A DNA stretch of 64,000 nucleotides, from the NCBI RefSeq assembly GCF_002042965.1, contig NZ_MZNT01000001.1:974995-1038994 (forward strand), given 5' to 3'. Under the pieces are notes generated by a model. It worked only from the letters and a program-made list of their open reading frames with translations, had not been told where the DNA came from and did no database searches. Each line of letters opens with the position of its first letter. The stretch's first letter is position 1. Shown here piece after piece: positions 17,122 to 25,650 of the stretch. Origin of the DNA: Paenibacillus sp. 32352 (lineage in GTDB: Bacteria > Bacillota > Bacilli > Paenibacillales > NBRC-103111). The translations under genes were made by a program, and so were the position numbers.

Positions 17122-17990
17122 TGAAACAAACCTTAGGAGAAAAAATATTTCAAGTATTCAACTATTTGCTGCTTACAGCCGCTGCGGCGACGATGCTGTT
17201 TCCTTTATTGAATCTGTTGGCTGTATCCTTCAGCTCGCCCATTGCCGCAGATTCCAAGCAGGTGTTTTTACTTCCTGTCGAGTTCACAACGGCATCCTGG
17301 AGCCATATTTTGCAAAATAAAGGGTTATGGACGGCCTTTGGCATCACCATATATATAACCGTCGTGGGTACGCTGCTCAGTATGCTGTTCTCCGTGCTCA
17401 TGGCCTACCCGTTGTCCCATAAGGAGTTTCTTATCCGCAAGCCGATCATGCTGGGCATCATAATTACTATGATTTTCAACGCGCCGCTCATTCCGTTTTT
17501 CATTACGGTACGGGAGCTAGGCATGATGAATTCGCTCTGGTCTTTGATTCTTCCGGGTTTGATAGGAACCTTCAATATGATTATCATACGAACCTTCTTT
17601 ATGGGGCTTCCCGCGGAGCTGTATGATTCGGCCCGGATTGACGGCTGTAATGACGGAGGGGTATTATTCCGGATTTATTTGCCTCTGTCCAAGCCCGTCC
17701 TGGCGACAGTAAGCTTATTCTATGCCGTCGGGTATTGGAATACGTTCCAGCGTGCCGTTCTGTTCATTCGAAACCCGGACAAGTGGCCGCTTCAGGTGAA
17801 GCTACGCGCTTATCTGACCTCTCCCGAGGAATTGGCTGCCGTCAACATGTTCCTGGGTGACTATGATTTCAATACAACTACCTTGAAGGCCGCCACTATA
17901 TTATTCGCGACGATTCCTATCGTCCTGGTATATCCTTATTTGCAGAAGTACTTTGTCAAAGGCTCCATGCTGGGGTCGCTCAAAGAGTAA
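17121..17990 (+). CDS. Oligosaccharide ABC transporter permease (YtcP type)
   Basis: This permease of about 289 residues pairs with the LplB-type gene. It has six hydrophobic segments and the EAA loop (DSARIDGCNDGGVLFRIYLPLSKP) near residue 170, and ends GSMLGSLKE, usual for the YtcP group. The ATG at 17121 overlaps the preceding stop codon (TAATG) and lies about 8 bases after CAGGGG. An in-frame ATG at 17115 is possible but closer to the site. It forms a heterodimeric channel with the previous protein; the ATPase is not encoded nearby. Confidence 0.9.
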   Translation: MKQTLGEKIFQVFNYLLLTAAAATMLFPLLNLLAVSFSSPIAADSKQVFLLPVEFTTASWSHILQNKGLWTAFGITIYITVVGTLLSMLFSVLMAYPLSHKEFLIRKPIMLGIIITMIFNAPLIPFFITVRELGMMNSLWSLILPGLIGTFNMIIIRTFFMGLPAELYDSARIDGCNDGGVLFRIYLPLSKPVLATVSLFYAVGYWNTFQRAVLFIRNPDKWPLQVKLRAYLTSPEELAAVNMFLGDYDFNTTTLKAATILFATIPIVLVYPYLQKYFVKGSMLGSLKE

Positions 17991-18058
17991 CACAATGCGA
18001 TATTAAGCTTCATGCTCAGCTTGATATATAGAACATAAAGAAAAGGGAGGACAACAGC

Positions 18059-19600
18059 ATGGCCAAACATGTGCTGAAGAAAACGACGACATGGTCCGCG
18101 TTGATCGCGCTCGTCACGGCAGCCGCGCTCAGCGGATGCTCCAATGCAGGGGAGAAATCATCTGCTTCACAATCTAAGGACGGCAAGCCCGTACAAGTCA
18201 AAGTGTTCAAAAGTCATATGGGGGTCGGGACCATCCCGGACAGCAACAACGCTCATGTGAAATATGTCGCCGAGAAGACAGGCGTGGAGTATAAGCTGAT
18301 CACTACGCCTCCAGGCTCGGAGCCTACGGAGTTTCTGAATCTGCTGATAGCATCGGATGACCTGCCGGATATTCTTCGTCCGATCGGCGGTGTCGAGCAG
18401 ACGCTGATTCAGCAGGGCGGCGCTTTGCCTCTGGATGACTTGCTGCCGAAATACGCCCCGAATGTATGGAAGAACATTCCGAAGGAAGCTTGGGATATCG
18501 TACGCTCGGCTTCGCCGGATGGACATATTTATTACGTGCCGAAGGTATTCCTGGTGCCGGAGCGCGCTCCGATGATTCGCAAGGACTGGCTGGACAAGGT
18601 AGGCTTACCGATGCCGAAGACGGTGGAAGAATACAAAGAGGTTCTGAAAGCCTTCCGTGACAAGGACCCGAACGGGAACGGCCAGAAGGACGAGCTCCCG
18701 ACCTCCGGACGTGAATTCGGCAAATGGATGGATCATCTCTTCGGAATGTATGGCGTTGCGATGTGGGAAGGAAGTCCGGAATGGGATATTTATGACGGTA
18801 AAATTCAATATGCCGGCGTGACACCGAACATGAAGGCTGCTATTGCCTTTATTCGCGACCTTTATAAGGAGAAGCTCCTCGACAACGAGACTTTCTTGAA
18901 CAAAGGTGACGTTTGGCAGGCTAAAATCAATAACAACCTGGTCGGCAGCTGGTATCATCTTCCAGCCAACGTACGCGATCGTTACACCGCTATGCTGAAA
19001 GGGGCACCGGATGCGTATATCGTGGGAATGCCGGTGCCTAAAGCCGAAGGCTTCCAAGGCTTTGTTACCCAGAAGAGCATGGGGGAACCGGAGTGGATTA
19101 TCCCGGCGGCGGCCAAAGGCAAAGCAGAGGCTTCCCTGAAGCTGCTTGACTTCTTCTATGATGAGAAGAATGACGATTTCGTCCGGTTCGGTATCGAGGG
19201 CTTACAGCATAAAGTGGAGAACGGCAAGAAGGTGCTTCTTCCTCCTGAGGACAGCCGGCCGCTCGCACTCGGCATGAAGAATTTGACGACAAAAGCAGAT
19301 ATGGATATCCGTATTAAGGAAACGGTTCCGGAGAATATGCAGAAGATGGTTCAGGATATCTTTGTTGTCAATACGGCTGACGCCCGCCGCATCGCGGGAG
19401 ACGGACTTCCGAACACCGTCTATGAAGGCTATCCGGATATTCAATCCCACAAGCTGTTCCAGGAATATTTGACCAAAATCGTCATCGGCGACTGGCCTCT
19501 GGACAAGTTCGACGAATTCGTGGACCGCTGGAATAAATCAGGCGGCGAAGCCGTTACGAAGCGCGTTCAGGAATGGTATGCGAAGGTGAACAAAAAATAG
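18059..19600 (+). CDS. Oligosaccharide-binding lipoprotein (LipO/YtcQ type)
   Basis: The 513-residue exported protein has a signal peptide with lipobox LSGC near residue 22. The body is of the long LipO type: early TGVEYKL, the calcium-binding-like loop DKDPNGNGQKDELPT near residue 200, and a C-terminal FDEFVDRWNKSGGEAVTKRVQEWY. It delivers oligosaccharide to the LplB/YtcP permeases just upstream (68-base gap, GGGAGG site). A hairpin directly after the stop may stabilise its message relative to the rest of the operon. Confidence 0.9.
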   Translation: MAKHVLKKTTTWSALIALVTAAALSGCSNAGEKSSASQSKDGKPVQVKVFKSHMGVGTIPDSNNAHVKYVAEKTGVEYKLITTPPGSEPTEFLNLLIASDDLPDILRPIGGVEQTLIQQGGALPLDDLLPKYAPNVWKNIPKEAWDIVRSASPDGHIYYVPKVFLVPERAPMIRKDWLDKVGLPMPKTVEEYKEVLKAFRDKDPNGNGQKDELPTSGREFGKWMDHLFGMYGVAMWEGSPEWDIYDGKIQYAGVTPNMKAAIAFIRDLYKEKLLDNETFLNKGDVWQAKINNNLVGSWYHLPANVRDRYTAMLKGAPDAYIVGMPVPKAEGFQGFVTQKSMGEPEWIIPAAAKGKAEASLKLLDFFYDEKNDDFVRFGIEGLQHKVENGKKVLLPPEDSRPLALGMKNLTTKADMDIRIKETVPENMQKMVQDIFVVNTADARRIAGDGLPNTVYEGYPDIQSHKLFQEYLTKIVIGDWPLDKFDEFVDRWNKSGGEAVTKRVQEWYAKVNKK

Positions 19601-19609
19601 GGAATCATC

Positions 19610-19655
19610 AGCAGGTGACCTGCCGGCTATCTTCAACCCGGCACCGGCACCTGCT
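19610..19655 (+). terminator. Intra-operon hairpin after the binding protein gene
   Basis: The arms AGCAGGTG and CACCTGCT enclose an inner stem TGCCGG/CCGGCA. No T run follows, and the next gene starts 50 bases later. The hairpin therefore more likely protects the 3' end of the binding protein message, or attenuates weakly, than fully terminates. Confidence 0.55.
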
Positions 19656-19705
19656 GCTCATTCCCAAGCACATCTGGCTGATAGGAAGAAAGGACTGTAC
19701 AAATA

Positions 19706-21004
19706 ATGAAAAAACGATATGCAATCTGCGGAGTTAGCGGAAGGGCGCTCGGCATGTTCGCCAAGCCGATCTTAACCACGTTTGCAGGCACCTGTGAGCT
19801 TGTAGGTCTGCTCGATCGGGACCCGATGCGTTTTGACCTGTACCGGTCAAGGTTTCCCGAGCATGCGGACGTGAAAACGTACAACGAGCAGGAGTTCGAC
19901 CGGATGGTTGATGAAACGCGCCCGGATGTCATCATCGTCGCCGGCCGGGACGATACGCACGCGCAGTATTTGATTCAAGCGCTGCAGCTCGATTTGGATG
20001 TCATCACGGAGAAGCCGATGGTGACGACAGGAGAAGATAGCCGGCGCGTGATGGAAGCGGAGCAGCAAAGCAAGGGGTCTGTCACGGTAACGTTTAATTA
20101 CCGGTACGCTCCCATCCATACCCGGATCAAGGAGATGATACTGGAAGGAAAGCTGGGACGGATTACCTCGATCGATCTGAACTGGTATTTGGATACCTTC
20201 CACGGCTCCAGCTATTTCAAGCGCTGGAACCGGGTTCGCGAGCTGTCCGGAGGCTTGTCGATTCACAAATGCACACACCATTTTGATTTGGTAAACTGGT
20301 GGATCGGACAAAAGCCGGTGGAAGTGTTCGCTTATGGGGCGCTGAATTACTACGGCGCAGAAGGAGAGCTGAATCCTAAGAAGGAGGATGGCCGGTTCTG
20401 CAGCACCTGTGAATATACAAGCGATTGCGCCTACTATTCACGCTGGAACGCCCGCAGCAAAAACATCCGGGTACCCGATGATCATCTGGGCTCGCTGGAT
20501 TCGGGAACGTCGTCGTCCTTCCCTTATTCCGATTATCGGCCGGACCAGTGCATCTTCGACTCGCAAATTGATATCGAGGACACCTATTCCGCTTCGATCA
20601 AGTATAACGAAGGGGCGCTGCTCAGCTATTCGGTGAATTTCTCGCTGCCGTACGAGGGCTATCGTCTTGCTATCAACGGAACCAAAGGCCGGCTGGAAAC
20701 ATTGGAATATCATATGCCGGGCAGAACGCCGTTTCCGACGCCGGTCCAAACCATCGATTATTTCCCGCTCTTCGGCTCCAAGGAAACGATTCATGTGGTT
20801 CACCGGGAAGGGGGACATGGCGGAGGCGATCCGCTGCTCCTGGAGGATTTGTTCATGGGAGAAGACCCAAGGCGGCCTTACCGGATTTTATCCGGCGCTG
20901 TAGACGGAGCTTATTCCGTGGCGACGGGAGAAGCCGTATGGCGTTCCGTCAAGGAGCACCGTCCGGTTACCATTGACGAGGTGCTCAAGGGTGTTCGCGG
21001 ATAG
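19706..21004 (+). CDS. Gfo/Idh/MocA-family oxidoreductase
   Basis: The 432-residue protein has an N-terminal NAD(P)-binding Rossmann domain (ICGVSGRALGMFAKPIL, VIIVAGRDDTHAQYLIQAL), the EKPMVTT motif with the conserved catalytic-type Lys near residue 109, and SIHKCTHHFDLVNWWIGQKP near 190 in the substrate domain. A Cys-rich insert (FCSTCEYTSDCAYYSRW) is unusual and may bind a metal. Family members oxidise or reduce sugars and sugar acids; the substrate is not evident. It lies between the importer and the GH105 genes, so it probably acts on a released sugar or on an oxidised sugar end. Confidence 0.83.
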   Translation: MKKRYAICGVSGRALGMFAKPILTTFAGTCELVGLLDRDPMRFDLYRSRFPEHADVKTYNEQEFDRMVDETRPDVIIVAGRDDTHAQYLIQALQLDLDVITEKPMVTTGEDSRRVMEAEQQSKGSVTVTFNYRYAPIHTRIKEMILEGKLGRITSIDLNWYLDTFHGSSYFKRWNRVRELSGGLSIHKCTHHFDLVNWWIGQKPVEVFAYGALNYYGAEGELNPKKEDGRFCSTCEYTSDCAYYSRWNARSKNIRVPDDHLGSLDSGTSSSFPYSDYRPDQCIFDSQIDIEDTYSASIKYNEGALLSYSVNFSLPYEGYRLAINGTKGRLETLEYHMPGRTPFPTPVQTIDYFPLFGSKETIHVVHREGGHGGGDPLLLEDLFMGEDPRRPYRILSGAVDGAYSVATGEAVWRSVKEHRPVTIDEVLKGVRG

Positions 21005-21064
21005 ACATGAATAGGCTGCATAGCCTATCCAATAGTAAAGGGAAATGAAGGAGGAACCATAGCA

Positions 21065-23242
21065 GTGAGCAGCTACTTTCACCCAATCGAAAGCATGGGT
21101 TCACAAACAGCCGGGTGCGATATTCCGCATGTTCTGGCTGTCATGGCCCAGCGGTACATTGGAGCCAATCCGCCTCACGAGCCCGTCTACCGGGTTACAA
21201 GAACTAGTGAAATCCGCAAGCAGGATCATCATCTGTATCAATTTCCTGTAAGCAGCATGTTCCCCGAAATGAATGAAACCGAGCGTGTTTATGCTTGGGG
21301 CAAGCTGTGGAGTGAACAGCCGGAGGACTTTATTTTCCATTTGCGCTGTTATGGGCCTGTGCGGCTTTATCATAATGGCGTCAAACGGTTCGGCTCCGCG
21401 CCGGAGGAGGAGAAGGGAGATTCCGGTACCCTGCCGATTAAGCTGAAAATATCTCTTACTCGCGGGTGGAATCACTTCGTGTTTGAGTTAGGGAAAAATG
21501 CCGGCGGAGGCTGCGGAGCGGAATTCGGCACGGGTAACAGGAAGAACAAGCCGTTTCATTTCCTGGCTCCTTCAGCCGAGCGTGACGGGGAAGAAGGATG
21601 GATTTATACGGCCCCATTGAGCTTCGCTATCCGGTCAATCCCCGGCGGAAGCCAATCCGAGGAGGAAACCGGAGCGAAATGGCTTCCTGAGCGGGAAACG
21701 CCGCATTTACAGGCTGGAAGGCTGGAGCAAATGTACGGGCTGCGTCCGGGTGCCACGGCCTATGCATGGACGGCAATTTCTAATGCCGCCTCCTCTGTCC
21801 AACGAATAACAGTTGAGGGCACAGCCTATGGCCCTGTATCCTTCACGCTTAATGGCGGAAAAGTGCTTGGCGTACCGCAGAGCGGTGATTTTGTCCTGCA
21901 ATTCGATGCGGGTCCCGGCAAAGCGGATTTGGTGGCTCAATGTATCGCGGGTGAAGACGGCTGGGGATTCGTGCTCCGCAGCTTGTCCGCTGGAGCGTCG
22001 TTAACGGCCCCGCGCAGAATCCATGGTTATCGTGGCAGCTGGCTCTATTTGGGTCCGTTTGCTCCCGGTACACAAGTGGATGTATCTGATTATTTGGCAT
22101 TGGATACGGTAGCTTATGGAGAAGAGGGCTCTCTTTTCTGGACCACCGAGCAGCCGGATGCCAATATTCGGCCTTTTCTCGAGAACGAGCTATTTGGCCG
22201 CTGGAATTACCCGCTTGGCGTCACACTGTTTGGCTTGCTGGAAACGAGCCATGTCCTGCAGCGGACGGACTTGTCCGATTATGTCCTGAAGCATGTCGAG
22301 TTTGCTACTTCGACGTACGCCTACTCGCTGTGGGACCGGGAGCGTTACGGAGCAGCAGGCTTGAACAACCAGCTCTCGCACATCGACAGCCTCGATGATT
22401 GCGGATCGTTCGGCGCACTTGCTATTCTTGCGAATCGGCTGCGTCCGCTGAAGGGAGCGCCAGCCGTATTTGACGACATCGCCCACTACATTATGGACGT
22501 ACAGGATCGTATGCCGGACGGCGCACTGTACAGGCACATCGGGGTTTCACCAAGCATGCACAACACTATGTGGTGCGACGATATGTATATGAGCGTGCCG
22601 TTCCTATGCAGATACGCAGAGCACACCAGAGATATACGTTATATCGATGAAGCGGCACGGCAGCTATTACTTTATAAGAACTATTTGTTTATGCCGGAAC
22701 AAAGCATTATGTCCCACGTGTATGATGTGAATCTGGGCAAACGCTCACAGACCGCCTGGGGCAGAGGGAATGGCTGGGTATTCTTTTCGCTGGCGGTTTT
22801 GCTTGCGGTACTGCCTCAAGATCATGCAGCCTATCCTGATATTCTCTCGTTTTACCGTGAGCTGGCAGAGGGATACCGGAAGCTCCAGGGTGTTTATGGC
22901 TTATGGCATCAGGTGCTGACCGATCCCGAATCCTACGAAGAGGCTTCCTGCACTTCCATGTTTATGTATGGCTTCGCGCTTGGCGTTCGGCACGGGTGGT
23001 TGGAGCAGCCTGAGCCATATATCCAGGCTGTACTGTCCGGATGGCAGGGCTTGTGCGAGCGAGCCATCGATAAGCAAGGTAACCTGTATGGTGTCTGCAA
23101 GGGCTCCAGCTGGTCCTATCACCATGCTTATTATAAGCATGATTTGGGCTGGAACCTCAACGATACGCACGGCATCGGCATTGTGCTTCTTGCTGGTATC
23201 GAAACGCAGCGAATGAAGGAGCAATTAGGCATCACAGGCTGA
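21065..23242 (+). CDS. Two-domain protein with C-terminal GH105-type hydrolase
   Basis: This 725-residue protein is about twice the length of a plain GH105 enzyme. Residues from about 360 to 715 show the alpha/alpha six-barrel features of unsaturated glucuronyl/galacturonyl hydrolases: HIDSLDDCGSFGA, the catalytic-Asp-type TMWCDDMYMSVPFL near 500, WGRGNGWVFFSLAVLL, and SCTSMFMYGFALGVRHGW. Residues 1-350 form an uncharacterised region with beta-rich, carbohydrate-binding-like segments. There is no signal peptide, so it acts inside the cell. It starts with GTG after AAGGAGG. The role would be to remove the 4,5-unsaturated uronic acid left by pectin lyases; the extra domain may fit a branched side chain. 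Confidence 0.78.
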   Translation: MSSYFHPIESMGSQTAGCDIPHVLAVMAQRYIGANPPHEPVYRVTRTSEIRKQDHHLYQFPVSSMFPEMNETERVYAWGKLWSEQPEDFIFHLRCYGPVRLYHNGVKRFGSAPEEEKGDSGTLPIKLKISLTRGWNHFVFELGKNAGGGCGAEFGTGNRKNKPFHFLAPSAERDGEEGWIYTAPLSFAIRSIPGGSQSEEETGAKWLPERETPHLQAGRLEQMYGLRPGATAYAWTAISNAASSVQRITVEGTAYGPVSFTLNGGKVLGVPQSGDFVLQFDAGPGKADLVAQCIAGEDGWGFVLRSLSAGASLTAPRRIHGYRGSWLYLGPFAPGTQVDVSDYLALDTVAYGEEGSLFWTTEQPDANIRPFLENELFGRWNYPLGVTLFGLLETSHVLQRTDLSDYVLKHVEFATSTYAYSLWDRERYGAAGLNNQLSHIDSLDDCGSFGALAILANRLRPLKGAPAVFDDIAHYIMDVQDRMPDGALYRHIGVSPSMHNTMWCDDMYMSVPFLCRYAEHTRDIRYIDEAARQLLLYKNYLFMPEQSIMSHVYDVNLGKRSQTAWGRGNGWVFFSLAVLLAVLPQDHAAYPDILSFYRELAEGYRKLQGVYGLWHQVLTDPESYEEASCTSMFMYGFALGVRHGWLEQPEPYIQAVLSGWQGLCERAIDKQGNLYGVCKGSSWSYHHAYYKHDLGWNLNDTHGIGIVLLAGIETQRMKEQLGITG

Positions 23243-23270
23243 AACAAGAGGAAAGCCAGGTCAAAATGGG

Positions 23271-23299
23271 TATCTTGGGGGGAGAAATCGCGTTATAAT
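23271..23299 (+). promoter_or_regulatory. Possible internal promoter for the AraC-type regulator
   Basis: A perfect -10 box TATAAT lies at 23294-23299, with only a weak -35 (TATCTT at 23271-23276) 17 bases upstream. It sits between the GH105 fusion and the regulator and may give the regulator basal expression independent of the main operon promoter. Confidence 0.4.
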
Positions 23300-23335
23300 G
23301 AAACATATTCGACATAAGGTGGGAAGGAACCCGTG

Positions 23336-25612
23336 ATGCAATCCCTCAAGAAATGGCTGAAGTACAACTGGGCCCATACGCAGATCCGGCTTGTCTTGAT
23401 TTTGACCGTATCGGTTTTCCTCATTATTCTGGCTGTCAGCTTAACCTCTTATTACACGTCCAAGGCGGTGCTGCAGGAGGAGCTGAGTGAGCCCCAACGG
23501 CAAATGCTTCAGCTCAATATGAATGTGATTGACGAATCCATCAAGGAAAGTGATCAGGCTGCGATTCAAGTCACGTTAAGCGCCAATGTATATCAATTCT
23601 TGACGAGCGAGAACCAGAATTCATTCAGTAATATCACGGAAATCTATCAGCTGTTGACCACTTTGGTTAACAATTCGAAATATGTGAAAAGCATTTATGT
23701 CTATGATCTTAAACGAGAAAGCTTCGTGGCCATTCCCCAGGGGTACAGCTCCAGCAAGCTGACATTCGGTGATTCGGATTGGGTCAGCGTGGCCGATGAA
23801 TTCGGGGACAAGCCGACCGTGATCAAGAAGCGGGAGGTGCCGGAGGGTGCCAGCCGGGGCGGCTCCGATGTGACACTGTTTCGAAAGATCAAGATTCAAG
23901 GCGAGTTTAGAGGCATTGTGGCTGTGAACCTCAAGGATGAAGAGCTGTTCGCCCGGCTGGACTCCAGCTTTAACAACATTAACAGGATGCGGTACATCAT
24001 CGATGAGCATGACGATGTCTTATATTCGGTATCGAATTATGAATTCGATCAGGATGCAATCCGGCAGGCGCTTGCCGTAGTGAAGGAAGATAATACAGGT
24101 GATATCACCTACCAGAACCGCAAGCTGCTGGTGAATCAGCTGACATCGCCAGTCACCGGTTGGAGGTATGTCTCTATTGTTGTACAGGACAGCCTGTTGG
24201 CCAAGTCCAAGAAGGTAAGGGATACCGTATTGCTGGTATCGATCGCCGCATTGGCGCTTGGCGGAGCGACCATCTTCTATATCAATGCGGCGGCCTTCCG
24301 TCCCGTGAGGCGGCTGAGGCAATTGTTCAGCGCTTATGAACGTAAGGAGAGCGGCGCCGGGGGAATTGATCTGGAGAAGCTGACCGATGAACTGCTGAGC
24401 AACCATGCCCATCTGTCCCAGCTCGTCAGGGAGACGATGTCGGAGGCATCCTCCAAGCTGCTAAGCGATATTTATTCCGGCCATTTAACCGGCAAAAGGG
24501 ATATTCAGGACAAATGGAACCGTTATTTTGGCGATTGGCAAGAGCAGGCTCCGGTTACCGTAGCCATACTTTCCATCGACCGTTATAAGGAATGGTCGGC
24601 TTCTTATTCCGACTCGGACCGGTCGCTCTTGAAATTCGCCCTTGCCAATATTATGGCGGAGCTGTTCGAGCCGCAGTGGAGAATCGTATGCGCTGATTTC
24701 GGCAAGGACAAGACGGCTATCCTGATGCAGCCGAGGGAGCCTGGCGCCTCACCGGAAAAAAAGCTGAAGGAATCGACGAATGTGGTGCTAGAATTGCTCA
24801 AATTCAGCGTTACGGCAGGCATCAGCACGCCCCAGACGGACATCACCCGTTTGAAGCAGGCGATGCTGGAGGCGGAGAATGCGCTTGCTTATCGTGTATA
24901 TCAGGGCTATGGCCAAGTGATTCCGTTCCATAAAGTATCCGAGCACGAAGTCAAAGAGCCGCTGCCCGGCGGACGTGCCGTAGAAGAGCTGCTGCATGCC
25001 ATCCAAGCGGGGGATGAGCCCGCTATATCAAAGGCTGCGGACCAGATTTTCGAGCAATTGCGTATCCAGTACGAATATCCTTCGGCTGTGGTCAGTTTTC
25101 TGCAGGAGCTTGTCGAGCGGATTGGGCAGCTGCAGCCCGGGGAGCAGCAGGAGACAGAGGCTGCATATGAACGGTTCGAAACCCTGCATCTGGATGACAT
25201 GAGGCACGAGCTGAACTCCAGAATTGCTCCTATTGTGGAGCAGTACCGCCGTCTGGCCGACAGTAAGGATTTCATGATGTGCCAACGGATGATCGACTAT
25301 ATGAAGCAGCATCTCGGCGAACCGATCGGCATTCCGGAGATTGCCGATTCCATAGGCATCAGCAGCAGTCTCGCCAGCCAGGTCTTCAAGCAAGAGACAG
25401 GCGAGACCATATATAACTACTTGACTCAACTGCGCATGGACCGGGCGGCCGAGCTGCTGCTCAAGACGGACTCCCGAATTTCGGACATCGCCGTCATGGT
25501 GGGATATCAGCATGAGAACAGCTTCATCCGTATCTTCCGCAAATATAAAGATATCACCCCGGGCAAGTACCGGGATATGATGAAAACCCGGATGGATTTT
25601 CAGATCGAATAG
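23336..25612 (+). CDS. Membrane-bound AraC-family regulator (YesS/YtdP-like)
   Basis: The roughly 758-residue protein has a membrane segment near residues 20-45, an extracellular sensor region to about 285, a second membrane segment near 290-315, a cytoplasmic middle region, and a C-terminal AraC-type double helix-turn-helix (residues about 655-750, with IGISSSLASQVFKQETGETIYNYLTQLRMDRAAELL and IAVMVGYQHENSFIRIFRKYKDITPGKYR). Length and layout match B. subtilis YesS, which activates rhamnogalacturonan genes there. ATG at 23336 lies 8 bases after GGAAGGA. Its place in the middle of the operon suggests local activation of these pectin genes. Confidence 0.88.
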   Translation: MQSLKKWLKYNWAHTQIRLVLILTVSVFLIILAVSLTSYYTSKAVLQEELSEPQRQMLQLNMNVIDESIKESDQAAIQVTLSANVYQFLTSENQNSFSNITEIYQLLTTLVNNSKYVKSIYVYDLKRESFVAIPQGYSSSKLTFGDSDWVSVADEFGDKPTVIKKREVPEGASRGGSDVTLFRKIKIQGEFRGIVAVNLKDEELFARLDSSFNNINRMRYIIDEHDDVLYSVSNYEFDQDAIRQALAVVKEDNTGDITYQNRKLLVNQLTSPVTGWRYVSIVVQDSLLAKSKKVRDTVLLVSIAALALGGATIFYINAAAFRPVRRLRQLFSAYERKESGAGGIDLEKLTDELLSNHAHLSQLVRETMSEASSKLLSDIYSGHLTGKRDIQDKWNRYFGDWQEQAPVTVAILSIDRYKEWSASYSDSDRSLLKFALANIMAELFEPQWRIVCADFGKDKTAILMQPREPGASPEKKLKESTNVVLELLKFSVTAGISTPQTDITRLKQAMLEAENALAYRVYQGYGQVIPFHKVSEHEVKEPLPGGRAVEELLHAIQAGDEPAISKAADQIFEQLRIQYEYPSAVVSFLQELVERIGQLQPGEQQETEAAYERFETLHLDDMRHELNSRIAPIVEQYRRLADSKDFMMCQRMIDYMKQHLGEPIGIPEIADSIGISSSLASQVFKQETGETIYNYLTQLRMDRAAELLLKTDSRISDIAVMVGYQHENSFIRIFRKYKDITPGKYRDMMKTRMDFQIE

Positions 25613-25650
25613 CCGACTGTGCCCTCCGGGTTCATTCCAAGGAGGAACCC

